Below are positions 1 through 8,296 of a stretch of DNA of 64,000 nt, in pieces. The notes below the pieces were generated by a model. The model was not told the DNA's origin and did not search any database. It was given only the letters and a program-made list of their open reading frames with translations. The stretch is from Rhodococcus rhodochrous (GTDB lineage: Bacteria; Actinomycetota; Actinomycetes; Mycobacteriales; Mycobacteriaceae), in NCBI RefSeq assembly GCF_014854695.1, contig NZ_CP027557.1, positions 4,402,001 through 4,466,000 of the forward strand, in the 5' to 3' direction. Each line of letters begins with the position of its first letter. Positions within the stretch are counted from its first letter, which is position 1. Position numbers and translations under genes: made by a program.

Positions 1-570
1 GAGGAGCACGGACATCTCCCGCTCCTCCACCAACCGCCGTAGCACCGAAAGGATCTCGTCGACGATCACGGGGGCCAGGCCCATACTCAGTTCGTCGATC
101 AGCAGAACCTTGGGCCGCTGGAGGATCGCCCGGGCGATCGCCAGCATCTGCTGCTCGCCACCCGACAGGCGACCCGCGGCGACACGGAGCCGCTTCTCCA
201 ATGCGGGAAAGTATTCGAGCATCTCGTCGACGGCGCCGGAACGGCGACGGCGATCGTGTACCGCGAGCCGGACATTGTCGGTCGTGCTCAGTTCTCGGAA
301 GAGTGCCCGGTCGTCGGGGACGAGGACCATTCCCGAACGCACGGCATCACGCGGCCGGCCCGGAACCACATCGAGTCCGTCCACGACCACGTCGCCACCG
401 AACCGGGGTAGCAACCCGGCGAGGGAGAGCAAGAGCGTGGTCTTGCCGGCTCCGTTCGGTCCGAGCAGGCAGGTGATCGTTCCCTTCTCCACGCGTAGGT
501 CGACGTCCCGGACGCAGGGACGCTGCGGTAGGTAGCCCGTCGAGAGTTTTCGAATCGTCAGTCCGCTCAC
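1..570 (-). CDS. livF: LIV-family ABC transporter ATP-binding protein LivF (3' end outside window)
   Basis: Energises import by a branched-chain-amino-acid-type (HAAT) ABC transporter as one of two cytoplasmic ATPases. I read it from a GTG at 570-568; the GTG overlaps the TGA of the upstream fused permease gene (GTGA), which fixes the start and shows translational coupling. About 190 residues lie in the window and the C-terminus is cut by the left edge. Visible are Walker A GPNGAGKTT near residue 38, signature LSGGEQQ near 140 and Walker B VLLIDE near 160, with LivF-like spacing. It closes the minus-strand operon binding protein, LivHMG fusion, LivF. The amino-acid name is by family only; the setting among ring-degradation genes suggests an organic acid or other catabolic substrate. 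Confidence 0.93.
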   Translation of the reverse strand, partial: MSGLTIRKLSTGYLPQRPCVRDVDLRVEKGTITCLLGPNGAGKTTLLLSLAGLLPRFGGDVVVDGLDVVPGRPRDAVRSGMVLVPDDRALFRELSTTDNVRLAVHDRRRRSGAVDEMLEYFPALEKRLRVAAGRLSGGEQQMLAIARAILQRPKVLLIDELSMGLAPVIVDEILSVLRRLVEEREMSVLL

Positions 571-3365
571 GAGAGCGCCTCCTGGGGATCGAGGGCCGGT
601 GCGGCCGCAGATGCGGGAACCGTGTCGTGCCCGGTCTCCGCCGGAGCAGGCGGCAGGCCCAGATACGCGCTGATCACAGCTTCGTCGGCCCGGACTTCCT
701 CCGGTGTACCGCATGCGATCACCCGCCCCAGATCCAGGACGACGACGCGGTCGCAGATCGTGAGGACGAGTTCCATGTCGTGATCGACGAGCAGGATCGA
801 CGTACCGGCGTCGCGAGCGGCGCGGAGCCGGTCGCCGAGCCAGCGGCTCTCGGAGCTGTCGAGGCCTGCGGCCGGTTCGTCGAGCAGCGCCACTTTCGGC
901 GACGAGACCAGCACGCGGGCCACCGACACCAACTGACGCCTGCCTTGGGACAGGGTCGACACCTCGGCATCCGCGACATCCCCGAGACCCACCGTGTCGA
1001 GGACCCTGCGCACCCGCTCCGAAACCGCTACCGCGGAGGACTCGTGTCCTCTCGCCGCACCGACGGTCACGTTCTCGACGACCGACAGGTCGTCGTACAG
1101 TTCGACGTCCTGGAAACTGCGGCCGAGCCCTCTCCTGCTGAGGCGGTAGGGCCGCAGATCGCTGACGTCCTCCCCGTCCAGGACGATGGCACCGGTCGCC
1201 GGAGCGAAGCCGGTGACGGCGTCGATGACGGTGGTCTTTCCCGCACCGTTCGGCCCGATGAGCCCGACGATCTCTCCGGCGCGGACATCGAAGGAGACCC
1301 CGGACACCGCGTGCACCGCACCGTATTTCACATCGAGGTTCTGCACGGACAGGAGCGGGCCACCCGTCTTCGACGCCGGCACCTGCGCGGCCACCGGTTC
1401 GACCTCGCTGGCGTCCGCTGTTCCGTCGAGGGACGTCCTCCGCCTCGACGGCCAGGGGATCCGTGGCAGCTTCCCGGCGATACCGTCCGGATTGACCATG
1501 ATCGTGACGATGAGCAGAATTCCGCTGATCACCGCGTAGTAGTCACCGATGTGCAGGAACCGGTCGACGAGCAGGAACAGCAGTCCGCCGGGCGCAATGA
1601 TCCCGGCCAGCACTGCACCCGTGATCGACGTGATGCCGGCGATGTACATGATCGCGAACAGGGTGATTCCGAGGAACACCGTGAAGGGTTCCGGTGTCGC
1701 CAACGTCTGTTGATACGCCATGAGCGATCCGGCGAGTCCGGCAAGAAAGGCGCCGATGGCGAATGCCGCCAACTTCGTTCGGGGGACGTCGATTCCGGAT
1801 GCCGCGGCAGACCGCTCGTTCGCCCGGACCGCGAGCATGTCGGTCCCCAGACGGCTGCGCCGTAGCCATGCCACCCCGAGCGCCGCTGCGACGAGCACCG
1901 CCAGGCACATCAGGGCGAAGGCGAGTCGTGGATAGCCCTCCCCCGCACCGATCCCCAGATCGAATCCGAACAACCGAGGGCTGTCGACGGGAGCACCTGC
2001 GACACCGCCGTTGAGTTGCGGGTTGCGGAACCAGAACGCTTCCAGGAAGACCGCCAGCGCCAGCGTGACCACCGTGAGGGGCAGACCGCGCACCCGGAGG
2101 GCCGGCAGCCCGATCACGATACCGATCACCATCGCGAACAGCGCACCGACCAGCGGCGCGAACGGGAACGGGATCCCGAGATGCGTGTTGAGGACACTGA
2201 TCGAGTAGGCACCCACTCCTGCGAGCGTGAGCTGCGCCAGCGACACCTGCCCGGTATAGCCGGTGACCACCACCTGGGACAGTGCGATCACGGCGAAGAT
2301 GATGCTGCTGATGATCGCGGCGCGATAACTGCCCCCGGTGACGAGCAGCGCGACGACGGCGATCGCGACGGCCACGAGCGCGGGAGCGAGGATCCGCTCG
2401 GGACGAGGCGCGTGACCGAGCCTTTGGCGGACGACACTGCCGCGATCGGGCAGCGGCCGTCCTTTGAAGACGAGGAAGACGAGGATCAGCAACAGCGGGA
2501 TGGCCTCCGCCGCACCTGCTCGCGGGAACCAGTCGAAGGTGGCCTGCAGGTTCGTGGTCTCCGCTTGCAGCGCCCCGATCACGATTCCTGCAACCACGGT
2601 CAGCCAGATCGACCGGAAGTTCCCGACGAGGGTCGCCGCGAGGGCGGGAACGATGAACATCGAGTACGCAACGGGATTCAGGGCCACGATCGGCGCTATG
2701 AGGATGCCACCGAGGCCGGCCACCACGGACGACAGCGCCCAGTTGCTGAACGCGATCCGATCCGGTGAAAGACCCGTCAGGTAGGCACCCTTCTCCGACT
2801 CGGCCGCCGCCTCCGTCGCGATTCCGAAGCGACTGAACCGGAACACCAGTGTGGCCACCACAGCTATCGCGATGATCGTGGCAGCCAGCCAGATCCGGTC
2901 GGTCGGCGCCTGCCGGGCGCCGATGGCGATGCTGTCCAGAGCGAAGATCGGTTCCACAGCCACGATCTCGGTCCCCACACGCAGGGCGATCAATGCCTGC
3001 AGCACGATCATCAGACCGATGGACGCCACGGCCTTGGCGATCACCGGTGCGTCACGGAGCGGCCGGAAGATCAGAGCATAGAAGATCAGGCCGAGCAGCG
3101 CCGCGATCACGAGCGACAGGGCCATCGCCGGGGCGACCCCGAGTGGTCCACCGAGATCGACCGTTCGGGGCAGCCCCGGAATCGGGACCATCAGCTCACC
3201 CGTACGCAACAACGCATACGTGTAGGCGGTGTAGAGGGCCACGGCACCGGTGGCGAAGTTGACGACGCCGGAACTCTTGAACGTCATCACGAGTGCCAGC
3301 CCGATGGCTGCGTACACGGCTCCGTTGCCGAGACCCAGTACGAGATAGGCGAGATGGTCGGTCAT
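567..3365 (-). CDS. Fused LivH-LivM-LivG ABC transporter (two permeases plus ATPase)
   Basis: A 932-residue polypeptide carries three normally separate parts of a LIV/HAAT importer. Residues about 1-295 are a LivH-type permease with many hydrophobic helices. About 320-640 are a LivM-type permease, and about 668-915 a LivG-type ATPase with Walker A GPNGAGKTT near 702, signature LSQGRRQL and Walker B VALLDEPAAGLD. The ATG at 3365 lies 30 bp after the binding-protein stop, and the end overlaps livF by 4 bp. LivM-LivG fusions are known in actinobacteria; the triple fusion is rarer. The signature lacks the usual LS-G-Q-Q pattern, a change common in LivG. Its partners are the lipoprotein at 3396-4640 and LivF. 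Substrate unknown; regulation probably comes from the palindromes at 4778-4823. Confidence 0.93.
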   Translation of the reverse strand: MTDHLAYLVLGLGNGAVYAAIGLALVMTFKSSGVVNFATGAVALYTAYTYALLRTGELMVPIPGLPRTVDLGGPLGVAPAMALSLVIAALLGLIFYALIFRPLRDAPVIAKAVASIGLMIVLQALIALRVGTEIVAVEPIFALDSIAIGARQAPTDRIWLAATIIAIAVVATLVFRFSRFGIATEAAAESEKGAYLTGLSPDRIAFSNWALSSVVAGLGGILIAPIVALNPVAYSMFIVPALAATLVGNFRSIWLTVVAGIVIGALQAETTNLQATFDWFPRAGAAEAIPLLLILVFLVFKGRPLPDRGSVVRQRLGHAPRPERILAPALVAVAIAVVALLVTGGSYRAAIISSIIFAVIALSQVVVTGYTGQVSLAQLTLAGVGAYSISVLNTHLGIPFPFAPLVGALFAMVIGIVIGLPALRVRGLPLTVVTLALAVFLEAFWFRNPQLNGGVAGAPVDSPRLFGFDLGIGAGEGYPRLAFALMCLAVLVAAALGVAWLRRSRLGTDMLAVRANERSAAASGIDVPRTKLAAFAIGAFLAGLAGSLMAYQQTLATPEPFTVFLGITLFAIMYIAGITSITGAVLAGIIAPGGLLFLLVDRFLHIGDYYAVISGILLIVTIMVNPDGIAGKLPRIPWPSRRRTSLDGTADASEVEPVAAQVPASKTGGPLLSVQNLDVKYGAVHAVSGVSFDVRAGEIVGLIGPNGAGKTTVIDAVTGFAPATGAIVLDGEDVSDLRPYRLSRRGLGRSFQDVELYDDLSVVENVTVGAARGHESSAVAVSERVRRVLDTVGLGDVADAEVSTLSQGRRQLVSVARVLVSSPKVALLDEPAAGLDSSESRWLGDRLRAARDAGTSILLVDHDMELVLTICDRVVVLDLGRVIACGTPEEVRADEAVISAYLGLPPAPAETGHDTVPASAAAPALDPQEALS

Positions 3366-3395
3366 GTCGTGTCCTTGTGGGATTCGGCCGGTCCG

Positions 3396-4640
3396 TCAGC
3401 CCGTGACCGTGAGGTCGACGGGAATACCCTGATCGTCGATCTCACCGATCAGCATCTGCGACGAGCAGATCGACGGCATCATCGGGAATGCGGTTCCGTT
3501 GCAGGTGAAGGTGATTCCTCCGCCGGCGGGCATCTCGACGTTCTCACTGGTCCGAAGTGCCTCACGGATGGATGCCGCGTCGACCTCCCCGGTGATGCCG
3601 TCCGTTGCGCCGGCAAGAGCCATCACGGTCTGGTAGCCGGTCGAGCCGTATCCCGTCGGGGACAGGTCAGGGGCGTACTCGGCGAGAATCGACCGGAACA
3701 GTACGGTGTCCGGCCGGTCCGACAGCGCATCGGTCGCGGTGATTCCGATGTTGCCCTTGACGTTGTCGATACCGATCGCCTTGACCACGTTCTCGTCCAG
3801 GCAGGTCGGGATCAGCACCTTCTTCACGGTCGGCGCTGTCGTCTGCACGGCCTTCAGCACCGAAGTGCAGGTGGCGGCGTCGCCGATGAAGCTGACCCCA
3901 TCGGGGTTGTCCGCCAGCCCGGCTGTCACCACGGGGGTCGGATCCGGAATGCCCAGAGCGACCGGAACCACGTCCAGCCGAACTCCGAATCCCTCGAAGA
4001 TGGGCTTGCCCATCTGGTCGATCATCGCCGCGATTCCACCGCCGTCACTGGCGAACATCGTGAACGTCGACATCCCTTCCTGCTGCGCTGCCGTCGCGGC
4101 CGCGGTCAGTGTTCCGGGAAGGCCTGCGGACAACGATGCAACCTCGGGTGAGGTCAGTTCGATCGGTGCGACACCGTTGAGCGTGACGTACGGGATACCT
4201 GCACCGATGACGATCGGAACGATCGCCGGGCCCATCGATGTACCGGGCGACAGCACGGCCGCCACCTGCTGTTCGACGAACTGGTTCGCGCAGGCCGTCG
4301 CCGACGTGGGCTCCTCCTGCTGCTTGCAGACGACGAGTTCGACCGGCCGGCCCGCGAGTCCGCCACCGTTGTTGTTGAGGTACTCGACCGCGGCCTCGGC
4401 TCCCTCACGCATCTCCGGCAGCGATACAGCGGCACCCCCTTCGGTCGAGACGAAGCCGATCTTCACCGGTTCGCCGGTCGCCGGGTCGCTCGGCAGGGCG
4501 GAGGTGGACGAGACCGCCGCCGCTGTGTCGTCCTGCGGTTCGTCGCTTGCACATGCTGCGAGGCCGAACATTCCGGCGAGCAGCAATGCGCTCGTTCCCG
4601 CAACCGTCCGGAACTGTCGATTCCGACCGCTCGAATTCAT
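3396..4640 (-). CDS. ABC transporter substrate-binding lipoprotein (LivJ/K type)
   Basis: The extracytoplasmic binding protein of the LIV-type importer, 414 residues. I choose the ATG at 4640 because AAGGAG stands 8 bp upstream and it gives a normal lipoprotein signal: basic start, hydrophobic stretch, lipobox GLAAC with Cys30. The mature part has the Peripla_BP_6 look of LivJ proteins (EPVKIGFVSTEGG near the start, repeated alternating alpha/beta pattern). An upstream in-frame ATG at 4694 would add 18 polar residues before the signal and is unlikely. It is first in the operon with the permease fusion and livF. The divergent VOC gene and the shared 17-bp palindromes suggest co-regulation with the catabolic genes. 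The ligand cannot be read from sequence. Confidence 0.92.
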   Translation of the reverse strand: MNSSGRNRQFRTVAGTSALLLAGMFGLAACASDEPQDDTAAAVSSTSALPSDPATGEPVKIGFVSTEGGAAVSLPEMREGAEAAVEYLNNNGGGLAGRPVELVVCKQQEEPTSATACANQFVEQQVAAVLSPGTSMGPAIVPIVIGAGIPYVTLNGVAPIELTSPEVASLSAGLPGTLTAAATAAQQEGMSTFTMFASDGGGIAAMIDQMGKPIFEGFGVRLDVVPVALGIPDPTPVVTAGLADNPDGVSFIGDAATCTSVLKAVQTTAPTVKKVLIPTCLDENVVKAIGIDNVKGNIGITATDALSDRPDTVLFRSILAEYAPDLSPTGYGSTGYQTVMALAGATDGITGEVDAASIREALRTSENVEMPAGGGITFTCNGTAFPMMPSICSSQMLIGEIDDQGIPVDLTVTG

Positions 4641-4777
4641 AACGCGGACTCCTTCAGAGGATGGTGATGTCCGACCGGACGAGATGCCGGACACATTACT
4701 TCTCGCCCAGTGATCTGCATCACCCCCGACGTGGGCGCTGAATTATGTGCGCACGCTCGAGGTCGGTGGACGGTGGT

Positions 4778-4823
4778 CTCCCGTTCAACGGGAGGAGCAT
4801 CCGGGCGGTCCGTTCAGCGGGAG
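4778..4823. promoter_or_regulatory. Paired 17-bp palindromic operator between binding protein and VOC gene
   Basis: CTCCCGTTCAACGGGAG at 4778-4794 is a perfect 8+1+8 inverted repeat. A second copy at 4807-4823 (GGTCCGTTCAGCGGGAG) has one good and one degraded arm, centre to centre 29 bp. They sit midway between divergent starts at 4640 and 4936. This is the best copy of a motif found in most promoter regions from 4.7 to 33.3 kb. The regulator is unknown. Confidence 0.7.
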
Positions 4824-4935
4824 ATGCGAGTTCTGTTGCCGACGTCTGCCGTCATTCTCCACTCGGGAGTTCCTCGCCCCGCTCGTCGCGTGCAACTTCT
4901 GCTTCATCACCGGGACCGGTCCGACAAGGAGATCC

Positions 4936-5328
4936 ATGAGCAAGCCCACGCGTTTCGCTTTCACGAAGATATTCGTCGACGACATCGAGACCGAAGCAGC
5001 TTTCTATACAGCAGTTTTCGGCATGAGGGAGAAGAACCGACTCACCGTGGGGCGAGGGAAGGACGCCGTGGAGGAGGTCATTCTCACCAGCGGCCGGGGC
5101 GACGACTCGTCGCTGATCGTGTGGCGGTACGTCGAACGAGCCACTCCCCCGGCGGGAGAGGCCGTGCTCGGCTTCGACGTGGCCGACGTGGCCGCCACCG
5201 TGCGTGCGGTCGAGGAGGCCGGCGGGACCGTCGACACACCGATCGAGAAGATGTCCGACCTCGGGTTCGCCGTCGCCTTCGTCAAGGATCCCGAGGGACA
5301 CCTCATCGAGATCACCCAGAAGTTGTAG
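4936..5328 (+). CDS. VOC-superfamily (glyoxalase/dioxygenase-fold) protein
   Basis: 130 residues. The ATG at 4936 follows AAGGAGATCC, so longer readings from 4747 are rejected. One vicinal-oxygen-chelate unit of two beta-alpha-beta-beta-beta repeats is visible: FTKIFVDDIETEAAFYTAVF at residues 7-26 and VAFVKDPEGHLIEITQKL at the C-terminus. The Glu in LIEIT is the usual metal-binding position. Such proteins act as dimers in glyoxalases, epimerases or fosfomycin-type transferases, and in small extradiol dioxygenases. The gene stands alone, divergent from the importer and sharing its operator, which argues for a role in the same catabolic route, for example as an isomerase or lyase. Exact reaction unknown. 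Confidence 0.85.
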   Translation: MSKPTRFAFTKIFVDDIETEAAFYTAVFGMREKNRLTVGRGKDAVEEVILTSGRGDDSSLIVWRYVERATPPAGEAVLGFDVADVAATVRAVEEAGGTVDTPIEKMSDLGFAVAFVKDPEGHLIEITQKL

Positions 5329-5405
5329 ACAGCCGACCACCCGAGCCAGGGTGCATCCACGCTGCCGGCACGGCGACTCGGCAACGAACACATGCCTCGG
5401 CGCCA

Positions 5406-5441
5406 CTCTCCCGTGTCCAGCGCGGGCAGGACACGGGAGAG
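5406..5441. terminator. Bidirectional hairpin terminator
   Basis: A perfect 13-bp stem, CTCTCCCGTGTCC (5406-5418) with GGACACGGGAGAG (5429-5441), and a 10-nt loop, between convergent genes ending at 5328 (+) and 5449 (-). No strong T-run follows on either side. Confidence 0.75.
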
Positions 5442-5448
5442 CGAGCTC

Positions 5449-6492
5449 TCATCGCACTTCGAGAGGAGCTTCCGCCGGATAGCGGCCGGGTGCCATCTTG
5501 TAGAACTCGGTCAATGCCGCCACGAACGCCATGTCGTTCATCGGATCGCCCGGCTCGTCGACGGCATGACCCTTGGCACGCATGTCGTCGATCAGGATGC
5601 CGAAGACCTTGTCGGGGGTCAGGTCGTCGGTATGGTCCTGGTAGCGGCGGACGTCGTCGATGTCGTCGAACAGCAGAGCCGTGTAGTGGACGAGCAGCCG
5701 CATGTCGGCCTCGCCGAAACGGCGGATCTCCTCGTCTCCGTTGCGGACCGACCACTCCGCGTCCCCGACGGCGTGCAATCGGGTGGTCATGTCCAACTCG
5801 GGATAGTCACGCTGATCCCTTGCCCCGTTGGATTCTCTGCGGTGGTACATCCGGGAGTTGTCCGTGAGGAATGCGGTGTTCCAGAACGGGGCCGCGATCC
5901 GAGCAGGGTCCTCGTCCGGTCCGTCCGGCCAGTACGTGAAACCCCCGTCGATATCGGACCGGTTGAAATACGTGAGGACCTGGGCCGACTTGACCTCCCA
6001 CGAGTCGAAGAGGCCGGATTTCGACATGATCGCCAACAGCCAGATCGGCGTGTTGAACAAGCCCATGCCGCGGAACACAGCAGTGTCGAAGTGTCCCGGA
6101 TCGTAGCTGTGCGAGGGCCCGCACAGGTTGAAGAGCAGGTCGTGCACCATGCCGTACTTCGCTCCGTGGAGCGACCGTGCGGTGTCGAGAAGCTTACGCC
6201 CGAAGTAGATGTCGTGTAGTTCGGGATAGAAGACCACGCCGTCGTTGCCGAGGAATCCCCGGAACACCGGTGCGACGAAGTCCGACAATGTCGCGTCCGC
6301 TTTACGATCCTTCCCACCGGAGATCGCGAGATACTCCTCGGTGGACGAGAAATGATGAGCAAGGATGAGACGCCACGGGCCGTTCTTCCGGATCACGGAG
6401 AAGATCGTCTCGATCTCCTCCGGTGTGTAGAAGTTCTCGATCACGGACGGTGGCGCCACGGGAATCATCGGATGACGCTCGAGGGTGGTCAT
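5449..6492 (-). CDS. Conserved hypothetical protein, possible Fe(II)-dependent oxygenase fold
   Basis: 347 residues. The ATG at 6492 follows AGAGGAGCCCCA, so upstream in-frame residues are not used. There is no signal peptide or membrane helix. I do not recognise a named family. A HFD motif at residues 134-136 (context DPGHFDTAVFRG) followed by His217 with neighbouring arginines (NSRMYHRRE) resembles the His-X-Asp...His metal triad of Fe(II)/2-oxoglutarate oxygenases, and the stretch between them (GGFTYWPDG, FWNTAFLTDNS) looks beta-rich. This is a guess from motif spacing. The gene lies among catabolic genes, and a partial copy of the 17-bp palindrome is found 88-104 bp upstream, so a hydroxylase in the same pathway is plausible. 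Confidence 0.6.
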   Translation of the reverse strand: MTTLERHPMIPVAPPSVIENFYTPEEIETIFSVIRKNGPWRLILAHHFSSTEEYLAISGGKDRKADATLSDFVAPVFRGFLGNDGVVFYPELHDIYFGRKLLDTARSLHGAKYGMVHDLLFNLCGPSHSYDPGHFDTAVFRGMGLFNTPIWLLAIMSKSGLFDSWEVKSAQVLTYFNRSDIDGGFTYWPDGPDEDPARIAAPFWNTAFLTDNSRMYHRRESNGARDQRDYPELDMTTRLHAVGDAEWSVRNGDEEIRRFGEADMRLLVHYTALLFDDIDDVRRYQDHTDDLTPDKVFGILIDDMRAKGHAVDEPGDPMNDMAFVAALTEFYKMAPGRYPAEAPLEVR

Positions 6493-6579
6493 TGGGGCTC
6501 CTCTCTGCCGCGGCATCAGCCCCGGCGGAACGGTGATCCGCGTGACAGTAAGCACTTTCGATCACATCGATTCGGGCGG

Positions 6580-6596
6580 ATTCCGAAGAGCGGGAG
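6580..6596. promoter_or_regulatory. Partial copy of the 17-bp palindrome
   Basis: ATTCCGAAGAGCGGGAG: the right arm AGCGGGAG is intact and the left arm keeps only TCCG-like bases. It lies about 90 bp upstream of the gene starting at 6492. Confidence 0.4.
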
Positions 6597-6622
6597 GGTT
6601 TCCCGTCGAGATCGCCTGCCTT

Positions 6623-8077
6623 CTACCCACGTGCAGCGGCGGCACCTGCCCGACGGCCGAAGAAGCTGCCGTCGCCGAGGCTGGCACCACTCGCGTAACC
6701 GCCGGCACAGACGCCTGCGGTGCACCGCCCGGCCGCGAAGAGACCCGGTATCGGCTCTCCCGAGATGTGCAGCACGCGGGAGTCCGTGTCCGTCTTCAAT
6801 CCGCCCAGGGGGAACCCGCTCGTCATACCCCTCAGGTCGAATGCGGCGATCGGCGTTCCGATCGGCCGCACCCATTTCTCGTTCTTGGAGAACAACGGGT
6901 CGGATCCGTCCTCGGCATGCATGTTGTAGACACTCAGCGTGGAGGTCAGCGTTCCGGCGGGGAGACCCATCTCCGCCTCGAGCTCTGCGGCCGTTTCACA
7001 TACCCATGTCGGTTGCGGACCGGCCGACGCTCCTCCCAGCACCTCGTCGTACGCGCGTTGATCGAGGATCAGGAAGGCTTCGTTGTTCTGATGGAAGAGC
7101 ATCGCCTGCCCGATCCGCCCCGGATAGGTGTCTTCCGTGATGAACCGCTGTCCGTGCGCGTTGACGATGATTCCGCGCACCATGAGCTGAGGTGACGTGT
7201 GGACGGCGACCTCGGCAGCATCCATGTGCGCCGTCGCAGCACCGAGCGCTTGTCCGATCCGGATCGCCCGACCGTCGTGAGCGTCGATCGCGGATCCGGG
7301 CCGCCCGAGGAGGGCCGGCACGTGATCGCGCACCATCTCCTCGTCGAATGCGAAGCTCCCCATTGCGAGCACGACACCGCGGTGGGCGCGGATGGTGATC
7401 GTCGTGCCGTACCTGCGCGCGACCACACCCACGACCCGACCGTCGTCGTTCACGACCACCGTCCGGATCCGAATGTCGTACTCTGCTTTCACACCCAGCT
7501 TCTCGGCTGTCTCGGCGAGGGGCTTCATCAACATGTACCCGCCCCCGCGCTCACCGGTCTTCTTGTTGTCCATCTTCGGTAGATGTCCACGCGGAGCCGG
7601 AGGAATCACGCCCGCGAACGGTGCTGCGTTCTCGCCTCCGGAGTACATCAGCCCTTCGTCGTGCGCCGGCTCCCAGCCGGGCTCGCCCCAGAACTCCTCC
7701 TTGAACGGAACCCCGGCTTCGACCAGCCAGTTGTAGTGGTCGACACTGCCCTCGCAGTACGCGTCGACCTTTGCTTCGTCCACGGCGGGGCCCAGCGCAG
7801 CCTTCATGAATGCCTTCATGTTCTCGACCGTGTCGTCGAAGCCGCACGCCTTCTGCAACGGTGTTCCGCCGCCGAGGTAGATGAATCCACCTGCCATCGA
7901 TGCTGCGCCGCCCCAGCCGCCGGACCGCTCGAGGACGAGGACGTCGGCGCCGGCACGCGCAGCCTCGACAGCAGCACTGACACCGGCAATTCCGTAGCCG
8001 GCGACAACGACGTCTGCGGAGAGATCCCACGTCGAGATCTCGGATTCGGGTACGGGACGCACGGAATCGTCGGACAT
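6623..8077 (-). CDS. FAD-dependent oxidoreductase, fumarate reductase/3-ketosteroid dehydrogenase type
   Basis: 484 residues, start ATG at 8077 after GAGGAGAACACG. The N-terminus has the FAD dinucleotide-binding fold (DVVVAGYGIAGVSAAVEAA, then LVLERSGGWGG), and the C-terminus the second FAD-contact region (GEPIPGLFAAGRCTAGVCAG then GASLGDGSFFGRRAG). This layout is that of FAD_binding_2 proteins such as fumarate reductases and 3-ketosteroid dehydrogenases, which remove or add hydrogens next to a carbonyl. The substrate-domain residues differ from the KstD-like gene at 18373-19908 and no Tyr-Pro-Gly-Gly-Gly motif is seen, so Delta1-dehydrogenation is not assured. It is divergent from the MFS gene, with a 17-bp palindrome between them. 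It may be an enoate or ketosteroid reductase/dehydrogenase. Confidence 0.85.
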   Translation of the reverse strand: MSDDSVRPVPESEISTWDLSADVVVAGYGIAGVSAAVEAARAGADVLVLERSGGWGGAASMAGGFIYLGGGTPLQKACGFDDTVENMKAFMKAALGPAVDEAKVDAYCEGSVDHYNWLVEAGVPFKEEFWGEPGWEPAHDEGLMYSGGENAAPFAGVIPPAPRGHLPKMDNKKTGERGGGYMLMKPLAETAEKLGVKAEYDIRIRTVVVNDDGRVVGVVARRYGTTITIRAHRGVVLAMGSFAFDEEMVRDHVPALLGRPGSAIDAHDGRAIRIGQALGAATAHMDAAEVAVHTSPQLMVRGIIVNAHGQRFITEDTYPGRIGQAMLFHQNNEAFLILDQRAYDEVLGGASAGPQPTWVCETAAELEAEMGLPAGTLTSTLSVYNMHAEDGSDPLFSKNEKWVRPIGTPIAAFDLRGMTSGFPLGGLKTDTDSRVLHISGEPIPGLFAAGRCTAGVCAGGYASGASLGDGSFFGRRAGAAAARG

Positions 8078-8150
8078 CGTGTTCTCCTCGAAGTAGCGGA
8101 AGGGCACTCGGCCGCACGGTCCCACTCTTCCGGCGCAAATGGGACGAAGT

Positions 8151-8167
8151 CTCCCGCTCAGCGGTCG
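8151..8167. promoter_or_regulatory. Copy of the 17-bp palindrome
   Basis: CTCCCGCTCAGCGGTCG: left arm intact, right arm with two changes. It lies between divergent starts at 8077 (-) and 8297 (+). Confidence 0.5.
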
Positions 8168-8246
8168 ATGGGCGCCGCATCCACGGCGGTGCCGCCGACA
8201 CTCGTCCCGAATCGGTTCGATCGGCGTGAACCGACGAAGAACGAAC

Positions 8247-8271
8247 GTTTCACCGCATCGGGCGGTGAAAC
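8247..8271. promoter_or_regulatory. Perfect 10-bp inverted repeat upstream of MFS gene
   Basis: GTTTCACCGC - ATCGG - GCGGTGAAAC. The repeat ends 25 bp before the ATG at 8297, just before the AGGAGG ribosome site. It could be an operator for a TetR-type repressor or a 5'-leader hairpin. It differs from the 17-bp palindrome. Confidence 0.55.
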
Positions 8272-8296
8272 CACCCTCGTCTCAGGAGGACAACGG

